Part shown: positions 50,546 through 60,450 of the stretch, piece by piece
How the letters are laid out: every line of letters begins with the position of its first letter
Position numbering within the stretch: the stretch's first letter is position 1
DNA from: Macrotis lagotis
Taxonomy: Eukaryota; Chordata; Mammalia; Peramelemorphia; Peramelidae
Assembly (NCBI RefSeq): GCF_037893015.1
Contig: NC_133660.1
Location: 279,641,567-279,705,566, forward strand
Direction of reading: 5' to 3'
Length of the DNA stretch: 64,000 bases
Program-made: the position numbers and the translations under genes
Notes under the pieces: model-generated
Seen by the model: only the letters and a program-made list of their open reading frames with translations
Told to the model about the DNA's origin: nothing
Databases searched by the model: none

Positions 50546-51582
50546 TTTTTTTTTAATTTATTTATTTTGAGTTTTACAATTTTCCCCCTAATCTCACTTC
50601 CCTCCCCCCACCCCCCACAGAAAGCAATCTGGTAGTCTTTACTATGTGTCCATGGTATATACATTGATCTAAGTTGAATGTGATGAGAGAGAAATCATGT
50701 CCTTAAGGAAGAAAAATAAAGTTTAAGAGATAACAAAATTACATAGTAAGATGACAGGTTTTTTTAAAAGTAAAGGTCTTTGGTCTTTGTTCAAACTCCA
50801 CAGTTCTTTCTCTGGATACAGATGGTATTCTCCATCACAGACAGCCCCAAAATTGTCCCTGATTGTTACACTGATGGAATGAGCGAGTCCATCAAGGTTA
50901 ATCATCACTCCCATGTTGCTGTTAGGGTGTACAGTGTTTTACTGGTTCTGCTCATCTCACTCAGCATCAGTTCATGCAAATCTCTCCAGGCTTCCCTGAA
51001 TTCCCATCCCTGGTTTCTAATAGAACAACAGTATTACATCACATGCATAACCACAGTTTGTTCAGCCATTCTCCAATTGATAGACATTCACTTGATTTCC
51101 AATTCTTTGCCACCACAAACAGGGCTGCCATGAATATTTTTGTACAAGTGATGTTTTTACCCTTTTTCATTATCTCTTCAGGGTATAGACCCAGTAGTGA
51201 TATTGCGGGATCAGAGGGGATGCACATTTTTGTTGTCCTTTGGGCATACTTCCAAATTTCTCTCCAGAAAGGTTGGATGAGTTCACAGCTCCACCAACAA
51301 TGTATTAGTGTCCCAGATTTCCCATATTCATTCCAACATTGATCGTTGCCCTTTCTGGTCATATTGGCCAATCTGAGAGGTGTGAGATGGTACCTCAGAG
51401 ATGCTTTAATTTGCATTTCTCTAGTAAGTAGTGGTTTAGAGCAATTTTTCATATGACTATGGATCGCTTTGATTTCCTCATCTGTAATTTGCCTTTGCAT
51501 ATCCTTTGACCATTTGTCAAATGGGGAATGGCTTGTCTTTTTAAAAAATTGACTCAATTCTCTGTATATTTTAGAAATGAGT
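50546..51582 (-). mobile_element. 5'-truncated L1 with long ORF2 C-terminal frame
   Basis: T-tail and 3' UTR to about 50780, then ORF2. The complement of 51557-51039 is an open frame of 172 codons in the ORF2 C-terminal region (FDKWSKDMQRQITDEE, REMQIKASLRYHLTPLRLAN, GTLIHCWWSCELIQPFW, ISLLGLYPEEIMKKGKN). The duplication is SINE sequence: ACTTAACCCTATTT (50531-50544) against CCTTAACCCCATTA (51583-51596). Confidence 0.93.
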
Positions 51583-51742
51583 CCTTAACCCCATTACTTA
51601 CCACCCCCAAAAAATTTTTTAAGGAAGAATTCTTTCAAAGAAGAATAATCACTTGCCTAGAATCATAAAGTCAGATCCTAAATCTGTAGTGGAAAGAGAC
51701 CTCAGAAGCCATCGAGTTACATCCATCATTTAAAACAATGCT

Positions 51743-52467
51743 GGTTGGGCTGAGCCAAGATGGCGACATGAAGGGATCGAGTCTTAGGAGCTCTCTGATA
51801 AAAACTCATAAGCTAAGGACTCTAACGAAATGGAACCCGCAAAGGGACCCAGTGAGGCAGTTCTCCTACTCAAGGTAACCTGGAAAAGAGCAGAAAGGCT
51901 CTGCTCCCCGGGGTCGGAGGGGCGGCCCAGCAGAGCGAAAGAACTTTAGCCTCCCGGAGGCAGCCCCAGGGCTCTGGGAGCCACAGCTCACAGCAGCGGG
52001 GGAGTCTCCTGAGCTGCACCCCGGGGAGCACCAGGCACAAAGTGGGGGAACAGTGGGGGACCTCTGCCAGAGTGAGCATGTGGAGCCCAGCCCTCAGGGC
52101 ACATAGCCAGCAGCTTGGTCTTTCGGCAGCCCAGACCCAGAAACAGAAGCAGGTGGAGAGGGTAAGCAGGAGCCCCCAGGGCATGAGCCCATTGACCTGA
52201 GGGAGGGGAGTGAAGAGAGAGAGAGACTGCTGAGCTCTGTCCTCTGCCCCTGGAACAGGACTCTGGGGCTCTGACCACATTCAGATCTTGATTGCAGTCT
52301 AGGCCCCCCCATAGAACAGCAGCCCCCACCTCAGCCCCGTGGCAGAGGGGGGCGCTTATGGTCATTCACAGACCAGGAGGGAGGACAGAGCCTCACACAC
52401 TGAGACCCTTGTGGGAGTGTCCCAAAAGCTCAAGAAGCACCCCAAAAAACAGGCTTAGGCTGGGAAA
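51743..52467 (+). promoter_or_regulatory. HAL1/L1-type 5' UTR and internal promoter
   Basis: It begins GGTTGGGCTGAGCCAAGATG. The YY1 motif CCAAGATGGCG is at 51755-51765, where L1 promoters carry it to fix the transcription start. The next 600 bp are far more GC- and CpG-rich than the surroundings (for example GGGGTCGGAGGGGCGGCCC near 51908). The complement holds overlapping open frames (52280-51870 and 52365-51988), likely chance in GC-rich DNA. Confidence 0.8.
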
Positions 52468-53581
52468 ATGAGCAAGCAAAGAAATAAGAGAAAGACCATT
52501 GAGAAATATTTTGCAAATGAGCCCAAGAAGGATCAATATACTCAGTCTGAAGATGAGGAAGCACAAGCTCCTGCATCTAAAGGCTCCAAGAAAAACAGAA
52601 ATTGGGCTCAGGCTATGACAGAGCTCACAAAAGACTTTGAAAATCAAATGAGGGAGTTGGAAGAAAAACTGGGAAAAGAAAGGAGAGAGATGCAGGAAAA
52701 ACATGAAAATGAAGTCAGCAGCCTAGTCAAGGAAATCCAAAAAAAGGCTGAAGAAAATAGCATGCTAAAAACTAGCTTAGGTCAAATGGATAAAACAGTT
52801 CAAAAAGTTATTAAGGAGAAGAATGCTTTAAAAAGCAAAATTGGCCAGATGGAAAAAGAGATAAGAAAACTCTCTGAGGAGAACAAATCCTTCAGACAAA
52901 GAATAGAATTCAGGGAGATTGATGAATTTACCAGAAATCAGGAATCAATACTTCAAAACCAAAAAAATGAAAAATTAGAAGAAAATGTGAAATATCTCAT
53001 TGAAAAAACAACTGATATGGAAAAACAGACTTAGGAAAGATAATTTAAAAATTATTGGAATACCTGAAAGTCATGATCAGAAAAAGAGCCTTGACATCAT
53101 TCTCAAAGAATTACTACAGGAAAATTGCCCTGATATTCTAGAAGCAGAGGGCAAAATAGAAATGGAGAGAATCCACCGATCCCCCGGAGAAAGAGATCCC
53201 AAAAAACCAACCCCTAGGAATATTATAGCCAAGTTCCAGAATTCCTAAGTCAAAGAGAAAATATTACAAGCAGCCAGAAGGACACAGTTCAAATATCGTG
53301 GAGCTGCAGTCAGGATCACACAGGACTTAGCAGCAACTACACTGGAAGCTCCTAGGGCTTGGAATACAATATACTGGAAGGCAAAAGAGCTTAGAATGCA
53401 GCCAAGAATGAATTACCCAGCAAGGCTGAATGTCCTCTTCCAGGGAAAAAGATGGATTTTCAATGAACCAGGGGAATTTCAAATGTTCCTTTTGGAATGG
53501 CCAGAGCTGAACAGAAGGTTTGATCTTCAGATTCAGGACTCAGGTGAAGCATGGAGATTGGAGGAGAGGGGGGAAATTTGA
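52468..53581 (+). pseudogene. HAL1 ORF1 (L1 ORF1p-like), two lesions
   Basis: ORF1p is a trimeric RNA-binding chaperone for retrotransposon RNA. The start at 52468 reads MSKQRNKRKTIEKYFANEPK, a basic N-terminus. Residues about 45-165 are heptad-rich coiled coil (NQMRELEEKLGKERREMQEK and following). Then comes the RRM-like core after the frameshift (RKDNLKIIGIPES; ERIHRSPGERDPKKPTPRNI) and the C-terminal domain (ILQAARRTQFKYRGAAVRIT; MNYPARLNVLFQGKRWIF) to TGA at 53579-53581. About 370 codons in total, near human ORF1p's 338. An extra A in the run at 53021-53025 shifts the frame, and TAA at 53246-53248 is an in-frame stop. Otherwise it is open, so the insertion is fairly recent compared with the other elements here. 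Confidence 0.9.
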
Positions 53582-54048
53582 GGGACTTAATGAGGATGCA
53601 CAACATGTATAGAAAAATGATACTGATAATATTCATATGAACCTTCTCAGTCAATAGAGCAGGTAGAGGGAGCTTTCATAGTTGAAGTACAGGAGAAAGC
53701 TGAATTTGAAGATAAAATATGGTGTAAAATGGAGTCAATAGGAAAAAAAAGGGAAATAGAATGGGAGAAAGAAAAAGGAGAGGGGAATGGTCCCAGATAT
53801 TTCACATAATAAGATTTTTTTTATTACAATGAGCTATTGCAATGATATGGAAGGGGGGAGGCAAAGGGGAATAAGGGAACCTTTGCTCTCATCAGAGATG
53901 GCTAGGAGAGGAAACAGCAAATATACTCAATGGGGTATAGACATCTGGAGTAAGAAGGAGGGAGGAGCAGGGGGAAGGGATGGGGATGTGAATAAAGGAG
54001 GAGAGGATGGACCATGGGGGGAGAGTGGTCAAATATAACACATTTTCT
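53582..54048 (+). other. HAL1 spacer after ORF1
   Basis: A/G-rich, no frame of note; it corresponds in place to an L1 ORF1-ORF2 spacer but is followed by SINE-derived modules instead of ORF2. Confidence 0.6.
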
Positions 54049-54054
54049 TTTTTA

Positions 54055-54195
54055 CTTCTTGCAGGGGGCTGGGATTGGATGGCTTGTCCAGGACTATGGG
54101 GCCAGGTGGATTCTGGGCCTAAGGGGTGGTATGGGGGCTATGGGCTTCTTGGCCCCAGGACCAGGGATCTGTCTGCTTCGCCACTCAGCGACCCT
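54055..54195 (-). repeat. SINE-derived module A in HAL1 3' region
   Basis: 'ttcttgcagggggctgggat', 'ggatggcttgtcc', 'ggccccaggaccagggatct', 'cttcgccactcagcgaccct' align in order with the reverse of the WSINE. It is more diverged than free SINE copies in the window and has many A-to-G differences. Confidence 0.7.
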
Positions 54196-54409
54196 ACAGC
54201 AGAGCCAGAGTGAAAGGAGAGAGAAAATATAGTACATGGTAGTGGAGAAATAAGAAAGGAGGGAGTTGCGATCAGCAATGGCAACAGTGGAAAAATATGG
54301 AAGTAACTTTTACCATGGACTTATCATAAAGAATGAGATCCACCCATGACAGAGTTGTTGGCGTTGGAACAAAGACTGAAGCACATTTTTTGTTATTATT
54401 ATTTGGGGG

Positions 54410-54545
54410 AGGGTGCAGGGCAAGTGGGGCTGGGTGGCCTGCCTGGGACCACATAGCAGGGTGATCTTTGGGTGTCTAGGGCCAGATTCGAACCCAGGTG
54501 CTCCTGGCTCAAGGGCCAATGCTCTGTCTGCCACCCAGCCACCCC
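54410..54545 (-). repeat. SINE-derived module B in HAL1 3' region
   Basis: 'ggtgcagggcaagtggggct', 'gggtggcctgcctgggacca', 'ccagattcgaacccaggtgc', 'tctgccacccagccaccc'. The complement contains GGGTTCGAATC, a consensus tRNA B box. It is flanked by ATTATTATT at left and TATTATTACTAT at right. Confidence 0.82.
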
Positions 54546-54593
54546 TACTATTATTACTATTTTATTTTATTTTGGGTCTTTTTTTTTCTTTTT

Positions 54594-54735
54594 GGTTTTT
54601 GCAGGGCAGTGGGGATCCGGTGGCTTGCATGTCACATGGCTGGGTGATTATTGGGTTTACGAGTCTGGATATGGACTCGGGTGCTCATGGCTCCAGGGCT
54701 GGTGCTTCGTCCATTGCGCCACCTGGCCACGCCTA
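54594..54735 (-). repeat. SINE-derived module C in HAL1 3' region
   Basis: 'ggtttttgcagggcagtggg', 'ccggtggcttgcatgtcaca', 'tggctccagggctggtgctt', 'cattgcgccacctggccacg'. Followed by AATTATTACTATAA, close to the sequence after module B, which suggests B and C arose by tandem duplication. Confidence 0.85.
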
Positions 54736-54916
54736 CAATTATTACTATAATTTTTTTTAATTTTAATTTTTTTCTCTCCCCTTTACTTTTTTTGCCCAAG
54801 CAAGTCTATCTATATTCGTGGGGGGAGGGGTATTTTGTTTACTTGTAAACAAGAATATTTTATTAATGTAAAAAACATTTGTACAAAATGAGAATAAAAA
54901 ATAAATTAAAAAAAAT
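54736..54916 (+). other. HAL1 3' terminus with A-rich tail
   Basis: T-rich stretch, 'aagcaagtctatctatattc', G-run, 'gtttacttgtaaacaagaat' (contains the palindrome TTTACTTGTAAA-type core), then AATAAAAAATAAATT and an A-rich tail directly before the duplication. AATAAA at 54894 can serve as the poly(A) signal. Confidence 0.75.
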
Positions 54917-55074
54917 AAAACAATGCTTATCACACAGTGGGCACTTAATGAATGTTCATTGATTATTTGGCTGATACATTTCATTATAAAACTGAGTGAA
55001 GTGATACTCGAGGAGGTGACTTGTCCAAAATTACATAGTTGTAAGAATCTTAGGGGAACCAAATCAATGGTGTG

Positions 55075-55262
55075 CTTGGCCTGGAGTCAGATATTTCTTA
55101 GCCGTGTGACCCTGGGCAAGTCACTTCATCTCTTTGCTTCTGTTCCTCCTCTGTAAAATGACCTGGAGGAGGAAATGCAAATTATTTCAGCCTCTTGCCA
55201 AGAAACCCTTCGATGGGGTAACTAAGAGTCAGACATGCCTGAAACAACTGAAAATAACAACG
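55075..55262 (+). repeat. RTE-tailed SINE
   Basis: 'gtgaccctgggcaagtcact', 'tgtaaaatgacctggaggag', 'aatgcaaattatttcagcct', 'ggggtaactaagagtcagac' and 'gcctgaaacaactgaaaata'. The tail matches the RTE terminus (GGGTCACAAAGAG...GACTGAACAAC). The head is decayed. Confidence 0.75.
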
Positions 55263-56925
55263 TGTCCAAGGTGAACCTAAGTGAACTCCCAGAGTTGGGA
55301 GATCTAACTTATAAGTTTGGCTCTGCCACTGGATCCCAGCCCAGGGTTTTTTCCTTCCTATATTATCCCCTCTTGTATTTAAAAAATCATCCTTTTAAGG
55401 GTCCTGGAGTTCCTTGGGACATATTTTCTAGGTTGGATAACTCCCTGTCACAAAGGGTATATACTTCATTCTTCAAAGAGACTGGCATCCAGGAAGAATA
55501 CTCTATTTTGGTCCCACTAAAGGGGGGGGGGAATAGAGGAGATGAGGCCACCCAAAATACAAACCAGGCCATCATTTCCATTAAGGGAGTTCAGAGGGGG
55601 AAAAGCAAGTATGCCAAAGATTCCTAACTCCAGTCTACTTGGCCAAGTCGTCCTCCTCTTTCATCTCTGCTCCTAGAGTCCAAGTCCTGAAGTGAGATGG
55701 AGAAAGGGAGATAGATAGAGAAGGGGCTCTTTTGGAGCCCACACAAGCATTTCAGATGTACTTAGGAAGTAAAAAGAGATAGGCAAAATGAGATTGAACC
55801 CCACTTTGGGAAACAGAAACTGTAGCATTCCTGAGATCACCAAGGATTTCCCAGACTAAAACACAGTCTTGAGAAACCCAGGCAGTGTCTACGCCCTACC
55901 ATCTGGATAAAGCAACAACAACAAAAAATGCAGGCACTCATCCATCCAGATGTGTAAAAACATCTGGGTGTCGTGGTGTTCTGTGGACACAGCCTCCTTC
56001 CCTGTGCCTCTGTGCTCTGCTAAATTCTTGGATGGTTCTAGCCAACTCAGGAGAAGCCAAAGACTTTCCAGGAATGGAGAGAAAAAAGGAGGAAAAGAAT
56101 GTTAAGGAAGGTTGAAAGGAGGAGCCTGGATTTCACTCCTAGCCTCCCTGGAGGCCAGGCCCCCCAGGTGAACAAGGGCTCAGCACAGAGCTCAGCAGAG
56201 GCTGCCTGTTACTATGAGAGTCACAGGCACAAAACTGAATTAAAAATTCAGTGTTAAAACATAGAATATGTGCTCCATAGTAAGTTAAAAACACTTAATA
56301 AGACACTGTGGCCAGCCCTTGCATAGTAGGCAGAGGCTGTCTACACCTGCAAAACATCCCCATCTAATGATGGCTCAACATCTGGAAAGACCTTCATGGT
56401 TAGAGTTTATTTTTGAAGTCATTTTCTCATAGAATTATTAATTTAAAACTGGGAGAAGTCTTTGAGGATATCTACTTTGGGGGTCTTAACTTTTTTTGAC
56501 TGACCAGGACTCCTTGGGTAGTCATTCTGGTGAAGTCAATGATCCCCCCTTCACAGAATAATGTTTTTAAACCCATATAGTTAGAAAGACCAATTTTACT
56601 GAAGCCAATTACACTAAGTCCTCAGGCCCTAGAATAAGAATTCCTGAGTAACCCAACACCCTCATGTTGCAAATGAGGAAAGAAGGGAAGAGCCTGGGGT
56701 AGGAAGTGTCAATGATGGAAACTGAACCTCAGATTCTTAACTCCAAATTCATAACATTTCTACTACCCACAATTCTTTATACTTAGTCTTCATAGAGGAA
56801 CATCCCAAAAGTGGGCAGGGCAGGAGTTACTTCCCCCACATAAAAGAGGACATTGAGGTTCATAAATCCAAAAATCAAGCAAAACCCAACCAATATTGGC
56901 AAAGCCCAAGCCCATATCTAATCAT
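55263..56925. other. Unassigned
   Basis: No gene recognised; the 130-codon frame at 55235-55627 starts inside the SINE tail and has no family features. 56640-56770 resembles reverse MIR. Confidence 0.4.
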
Positions 56926-56929
56926 CAAC

Positions 56930-57960
56930 TTGGTGGGACCAAGGCTATGTGCAAGGTTCTGCCAAAATGAAGATGTATTCTCTAGGAGTTTACATTCTGC
57001 TGGAATGATATGAGTTAACAGGTAAGGAAAGACATTCTCATTGGAACAAGGAGAAAGAGCTATTATAAACAGGTTCTAGTCTAGTATATAATTGGGAGAT
57101 GCTTCCCCCCCACCATTGGTTGCATAGCCAGAATTGGGGGTGTCTTCCTAAAGGCATGAATAATCTTTTACTCCCCCTTTTTTGCCTCATTTGGTGACTC
57201 TTCCTCTCACAGGGTCCAGTACTGTATATAAGGGATCTGGGGGCCTTTTCCCCATGGGTCATGTGATCCAGAAAACTAGCTTTGGGTCTTTTACCCTTAT
57301 CCTTTGTTCCTGAAGAGAATGGAATCTTCAACCTGAGTCACAAGAATCTCACATCAGAATCCAGAGTTTTGTAGTCAACTCAGCATTGTTGCTTAGGGGA
57401 GCAAGACCTGCAGAAAATGAGATAAGGACTTTTCTGTCAACCATACTTCCCTTTAGGAATGAACTTGGTAGGACCAAGTCTATGTGGAAACTGAACTAAG
57501 TCTGAACCCACTCTGGCATCAGAGCTCCAGGTGGTATTCCCACAGAGCTATTGGGAAAGATGCCTACATTTGTTATTACATGATCTTGGAAGTAAATGCC
57601 TCTTTGTGAAACTAGTAAATATTTAGTGATTTAGGACAGCAAAGAAATGACACTTGAACCTCTCAGGGTTACCTCCTAGAACCCTGAGGGATCAGCTATA
57701 GCAGAGTAGCTCTCAGAGAGCAAAGACAGGGCAAACACATTGCATTAGCAATGAAGGGAATCAGAACTGGCCTCCCTTGGAGGTGATACAAAAGCTAAGA
57801 ATTGAAGGAGGCTTGGGGAAAGCTAAGTGAACTATTTGAAACCAAGGATCCTTATTCTTCTTATGAGTTAGGAGAGGGAGGAGAAAGGCTAGAGTAGAGG
57901 ACAGAACATCATGAGTTTGAGCAAATAGCTCAAGAAGTATAAACTGGGAGGATATCAACC
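56930..57960. repeat. Possible L2 remnants (minus) among unassigned DNA
   Basis: 56950-57030 ('gtattctctaggagtttaca') and 57730-57960 ('gaggtgatacaaaagctaag', 'gcaaatagctcaagaagtat') look like reverse L2. The middle is unassigned. Confidence 0.4.
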
Positions 57961-60019
57961 AAAGGGAAATGTCATAGTATTGCCAAGGGTGGACTGACCA
58001 ACCCTTAAAGATTTCTAACCCTTAATAGTCAAAGGAAGGTTCCTGTTATTTCAAAATGATCACTTAACATTTGGATTTCAAGAGACTCTTAGCTGACTTG
58101 CACATATAAAGAAACCATCTCTTCCCTCCAGGAGCGCTCCTCTCCTGGCTGTGCTTCTGCCAATTTAAACTTGACCAACTTGCCTCAGCTACCTCCTCAC
58201 CATGGAATTGATCTGCCCTATGGCCCTCACCTTCCCTTGGTGAGATTCTCCTAGAAACCTTGTGTGGAGGAAGGATTCCAGCCAGCCAGACATGCAACCC
58301 TTCTCCTGGCTCTGCTTGGGCACCCTCTCTACTCCTCATGTATTGTTTTTTTCCCTTTTTTCCCTTGAGGGTAGAGACTATTTTCTTTTCCTTTCCATTT
58401 GTCTTTCCAGGGCTTAGTATCATGTCTGGTAATCCATAGTAAGTGATCCATGCTTCTTGACTTGCCTTCCAAGGTCTTGCTTCTACTGGATTGATATTTG
58501 AAGAATATATACTAAAAACTTAGAAGATGAGGAAAGGTTCCCTTTAGGAGCTGGCACCAAGCTGATCCTTGAAGGAAGCCACAAGGGACTGAGGGGAGGA
58601 GATGCCATCCTAGTCATGGCTTGCAAAATCCCAGGGAGATAGGAGATGGAGGGTTGACTGTGGAGGAGGGTCCCTTCCTTTATGTAAATTAGTTGGGGTC
58701 CCCATTAAATAGACTACCTTTTGGGTCAACATTTTAAACAGGGGTTTCCCAACCCATTGCCAACCCTGTGGACAATCAGGGGCACTTGGGTTATGATACA
58801 GGTCAAGGAATCCATGAATCCAAACAGGTTCAGTCAGCTCACTCTTGTTGGGTGGTTTGAGCCACAAGAAAACATTCTTTTTATAGATAATATAAATATG
58901 GTGCCTAAGGTCAGTGCAATAGCTTTCCAGTTTGATGTTAAATGAATATAAATTCATTTAAAATTATTAGTGCCTGCCTCATGAGGTTTGCAGAGCACAG
59001 ACGAACAATATTGGTGTTTAAAATGTGGGCCCCTGTCCCACAGAGTGGTTTGGGGTGCACTGGTTATTTTAATCAAAGGTGATCTAGCCTGATCTGCCTC
59101 ACCTGGTTACTTCTGAACCTAGATCCCTTTCATCCCACAAGTTTTTTTCTGGATATTGGGTCTGCTGGACCAGCTCTGAGAAAGGTTTCTGTTGTTGTTT
59201 AAAAATAATTTTTATTATCTTGTTTTCACGTCACCTTCCTCCTTCCTCCTCCCTCGTAACAATTAAAAAAAAAAAGAATAAAGAGCACAATAGGACAATT
59301 CAACAAATGCAGTCTGACAGTGTATACAATATCCTCTATTTGCTCCCTTCAGTGAATGGATAAAAGTATATTTTCTCATTTCTGAAGAATTCAGACTGGG
59401 AATCACCTAAAAGAGAATAGAGAGGAACACAAGACATAAGAGCCAGCAATGAATTGCTAAAGAAAATCTGGGAGCCAAAACCAACAAGTTTTTTACCTGA
59501 AGAAATTCACACTCCAAAATGAATGTGGATTGGGTACATATATGCCTGGTTACTTTTCTCCATTGGTGTCCATGTAATATTAGATAATCTTGAAGAAGGC
59601 CTACAACATATTGGGTGAACCCACAAGGAGTTTTCATGGGATGACACGGACCTGTGTTGAACAGAGGTTAGACTTGAACTTAGTTCTTCCTTACTCCAAG
59701 TCTGGCACATTCTCCACTGATGTCTATTTATTAGTGAAGACATTAATTATAGGACTAAGTCACTGAGTACTAACAATACAGGTCCCAGCCCAGGCTTTAT
59801 TGCTGAAGAGGTATTCTCCAGTGGAATGGGGGTCCAGTGGACAAGGGAGCCCCAAGCTATCATTGCAAGCCTGGGACTCACTAGGGTGCACACTTTCTTC
59901 AAGTCCATGTTTGTCCACCCAAGATTTCTTCAAGCACTACTTTGTTCAAGGGCCCCCAACAACTCGGACTTTATTCTCTCATGTTGCTTTGTCTTCGTTC
60001 TGTATACATCTTTTATAGG
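57961..60019. other. Mostly unassigned
   Basis: 58340-58450 may be a plus-strand L2 tail. 59175-59420 has an old L1 3' UTR look on the minus strand ('aaaataatttttattatctt', 'tcaccttcctccttcctcct', 'aggacaattcaacaaatgca'). No gene recognised. Confidence 0.35.
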
Positions 60020-60293
60020 GTTGAGGATGATGATGACATGACATCAGGGAGATGATGCCATGACATGCACGTGAATTAGATTTGAGTAAGTCATTAGCCT
60101 CACTTTTTCTGGATCCAATGGCCAAAAATAAATCAGGATAACTGGAGATGGTACTGGATGTAAGGCAATCAGGGTTTAGTGACTTGTTCAAGGTCACACA
60201 GTTAATAAATGTCACGTGTATGAGGCTGGATTTGAACTCCTGTCCTGACTCCAAGGCCAGTGCTCTATCCACTGTACCACCTAGTTGCTCCTA
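60020..60293 (-). repeat. MAR1-like SINE, near full length
   Basis: On the complement: tRNA-like head 'gagcaactaggtggtacagt', 'tttgaacaagtcactaaacc', 'tggccattggatccagaaaa', and the 3' part 'tcacgtgcatgtcatggcatcatc' shortened here as 'tgtcatggcatcatctccct'. Same family as 28505 and 42835. Confidence 0.75.
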
Positions 60294-60299
60294 AATCTT

Positions 60300-60450
60300 A
60301 TATATGTCCACATACACATATCTTTTAGAACAGAAACTCCCTGAGAGCAGTGGCCTTTCTGTAGTTATAGTATTTTGATACCCAAATCTCACCACTGCAT
60401 CTGGAAGCCAGCAGGCATTGAACCAATGCTAGGTATTGAACAAATCATAG
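60300..60450 (+). repeat. L2 3' tail
   Basis: 'agaacagaaactccctgaga' followed by 'catctggaagccagcaggc'. Confidence 0.45.

Larger units (their letters stand above)
51743..54916 (+). mobile_element. Full-length HAL1-type 'half-L1' element
   Basis: 3174 bp bounded by an exact 11-bp duplication AAAACAATGCT (51732-51742 and 54917-54927), with an L1-type TTT/AAAA target. Order: L1-like 5' UTR (51743-52467), ORF1 (52468-53581, two lesions), purine-rich spacer (53582-54045), three SINE-derived antisense modules (54050-54735), then a T-rich/A-rich terminus ending in an A-rich tail. There is no ORF2, and its absence is not a truncation because both ends are intact. Elements that keep L1 ORF1 and lack ORF2 are known as HAL1 in mammals. 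Movement would need ORF2 protein supplied by L1. The target was non-repetitive sequence, continuous from 51731 to 54928. Confidence 0.88.

Noticed and set aside
54310..54760. Several 60-115 codon frames on both strands
   Set aside because: They lie in the SINE-derived HAL1 modules; GC-rich SINE sequence gives open frames without coding meaning.
55235..55627. 130-codon plus-strand open frame
   Set aside because: It begins inside the RTE-type SINE tail, shows no domain or motif I recognise, and has no splice or promoter context.
57200..57240. TATA-like 'ctgtatataaggg'
   Set aside because: A single match with no other promoter feature or downstream gene.
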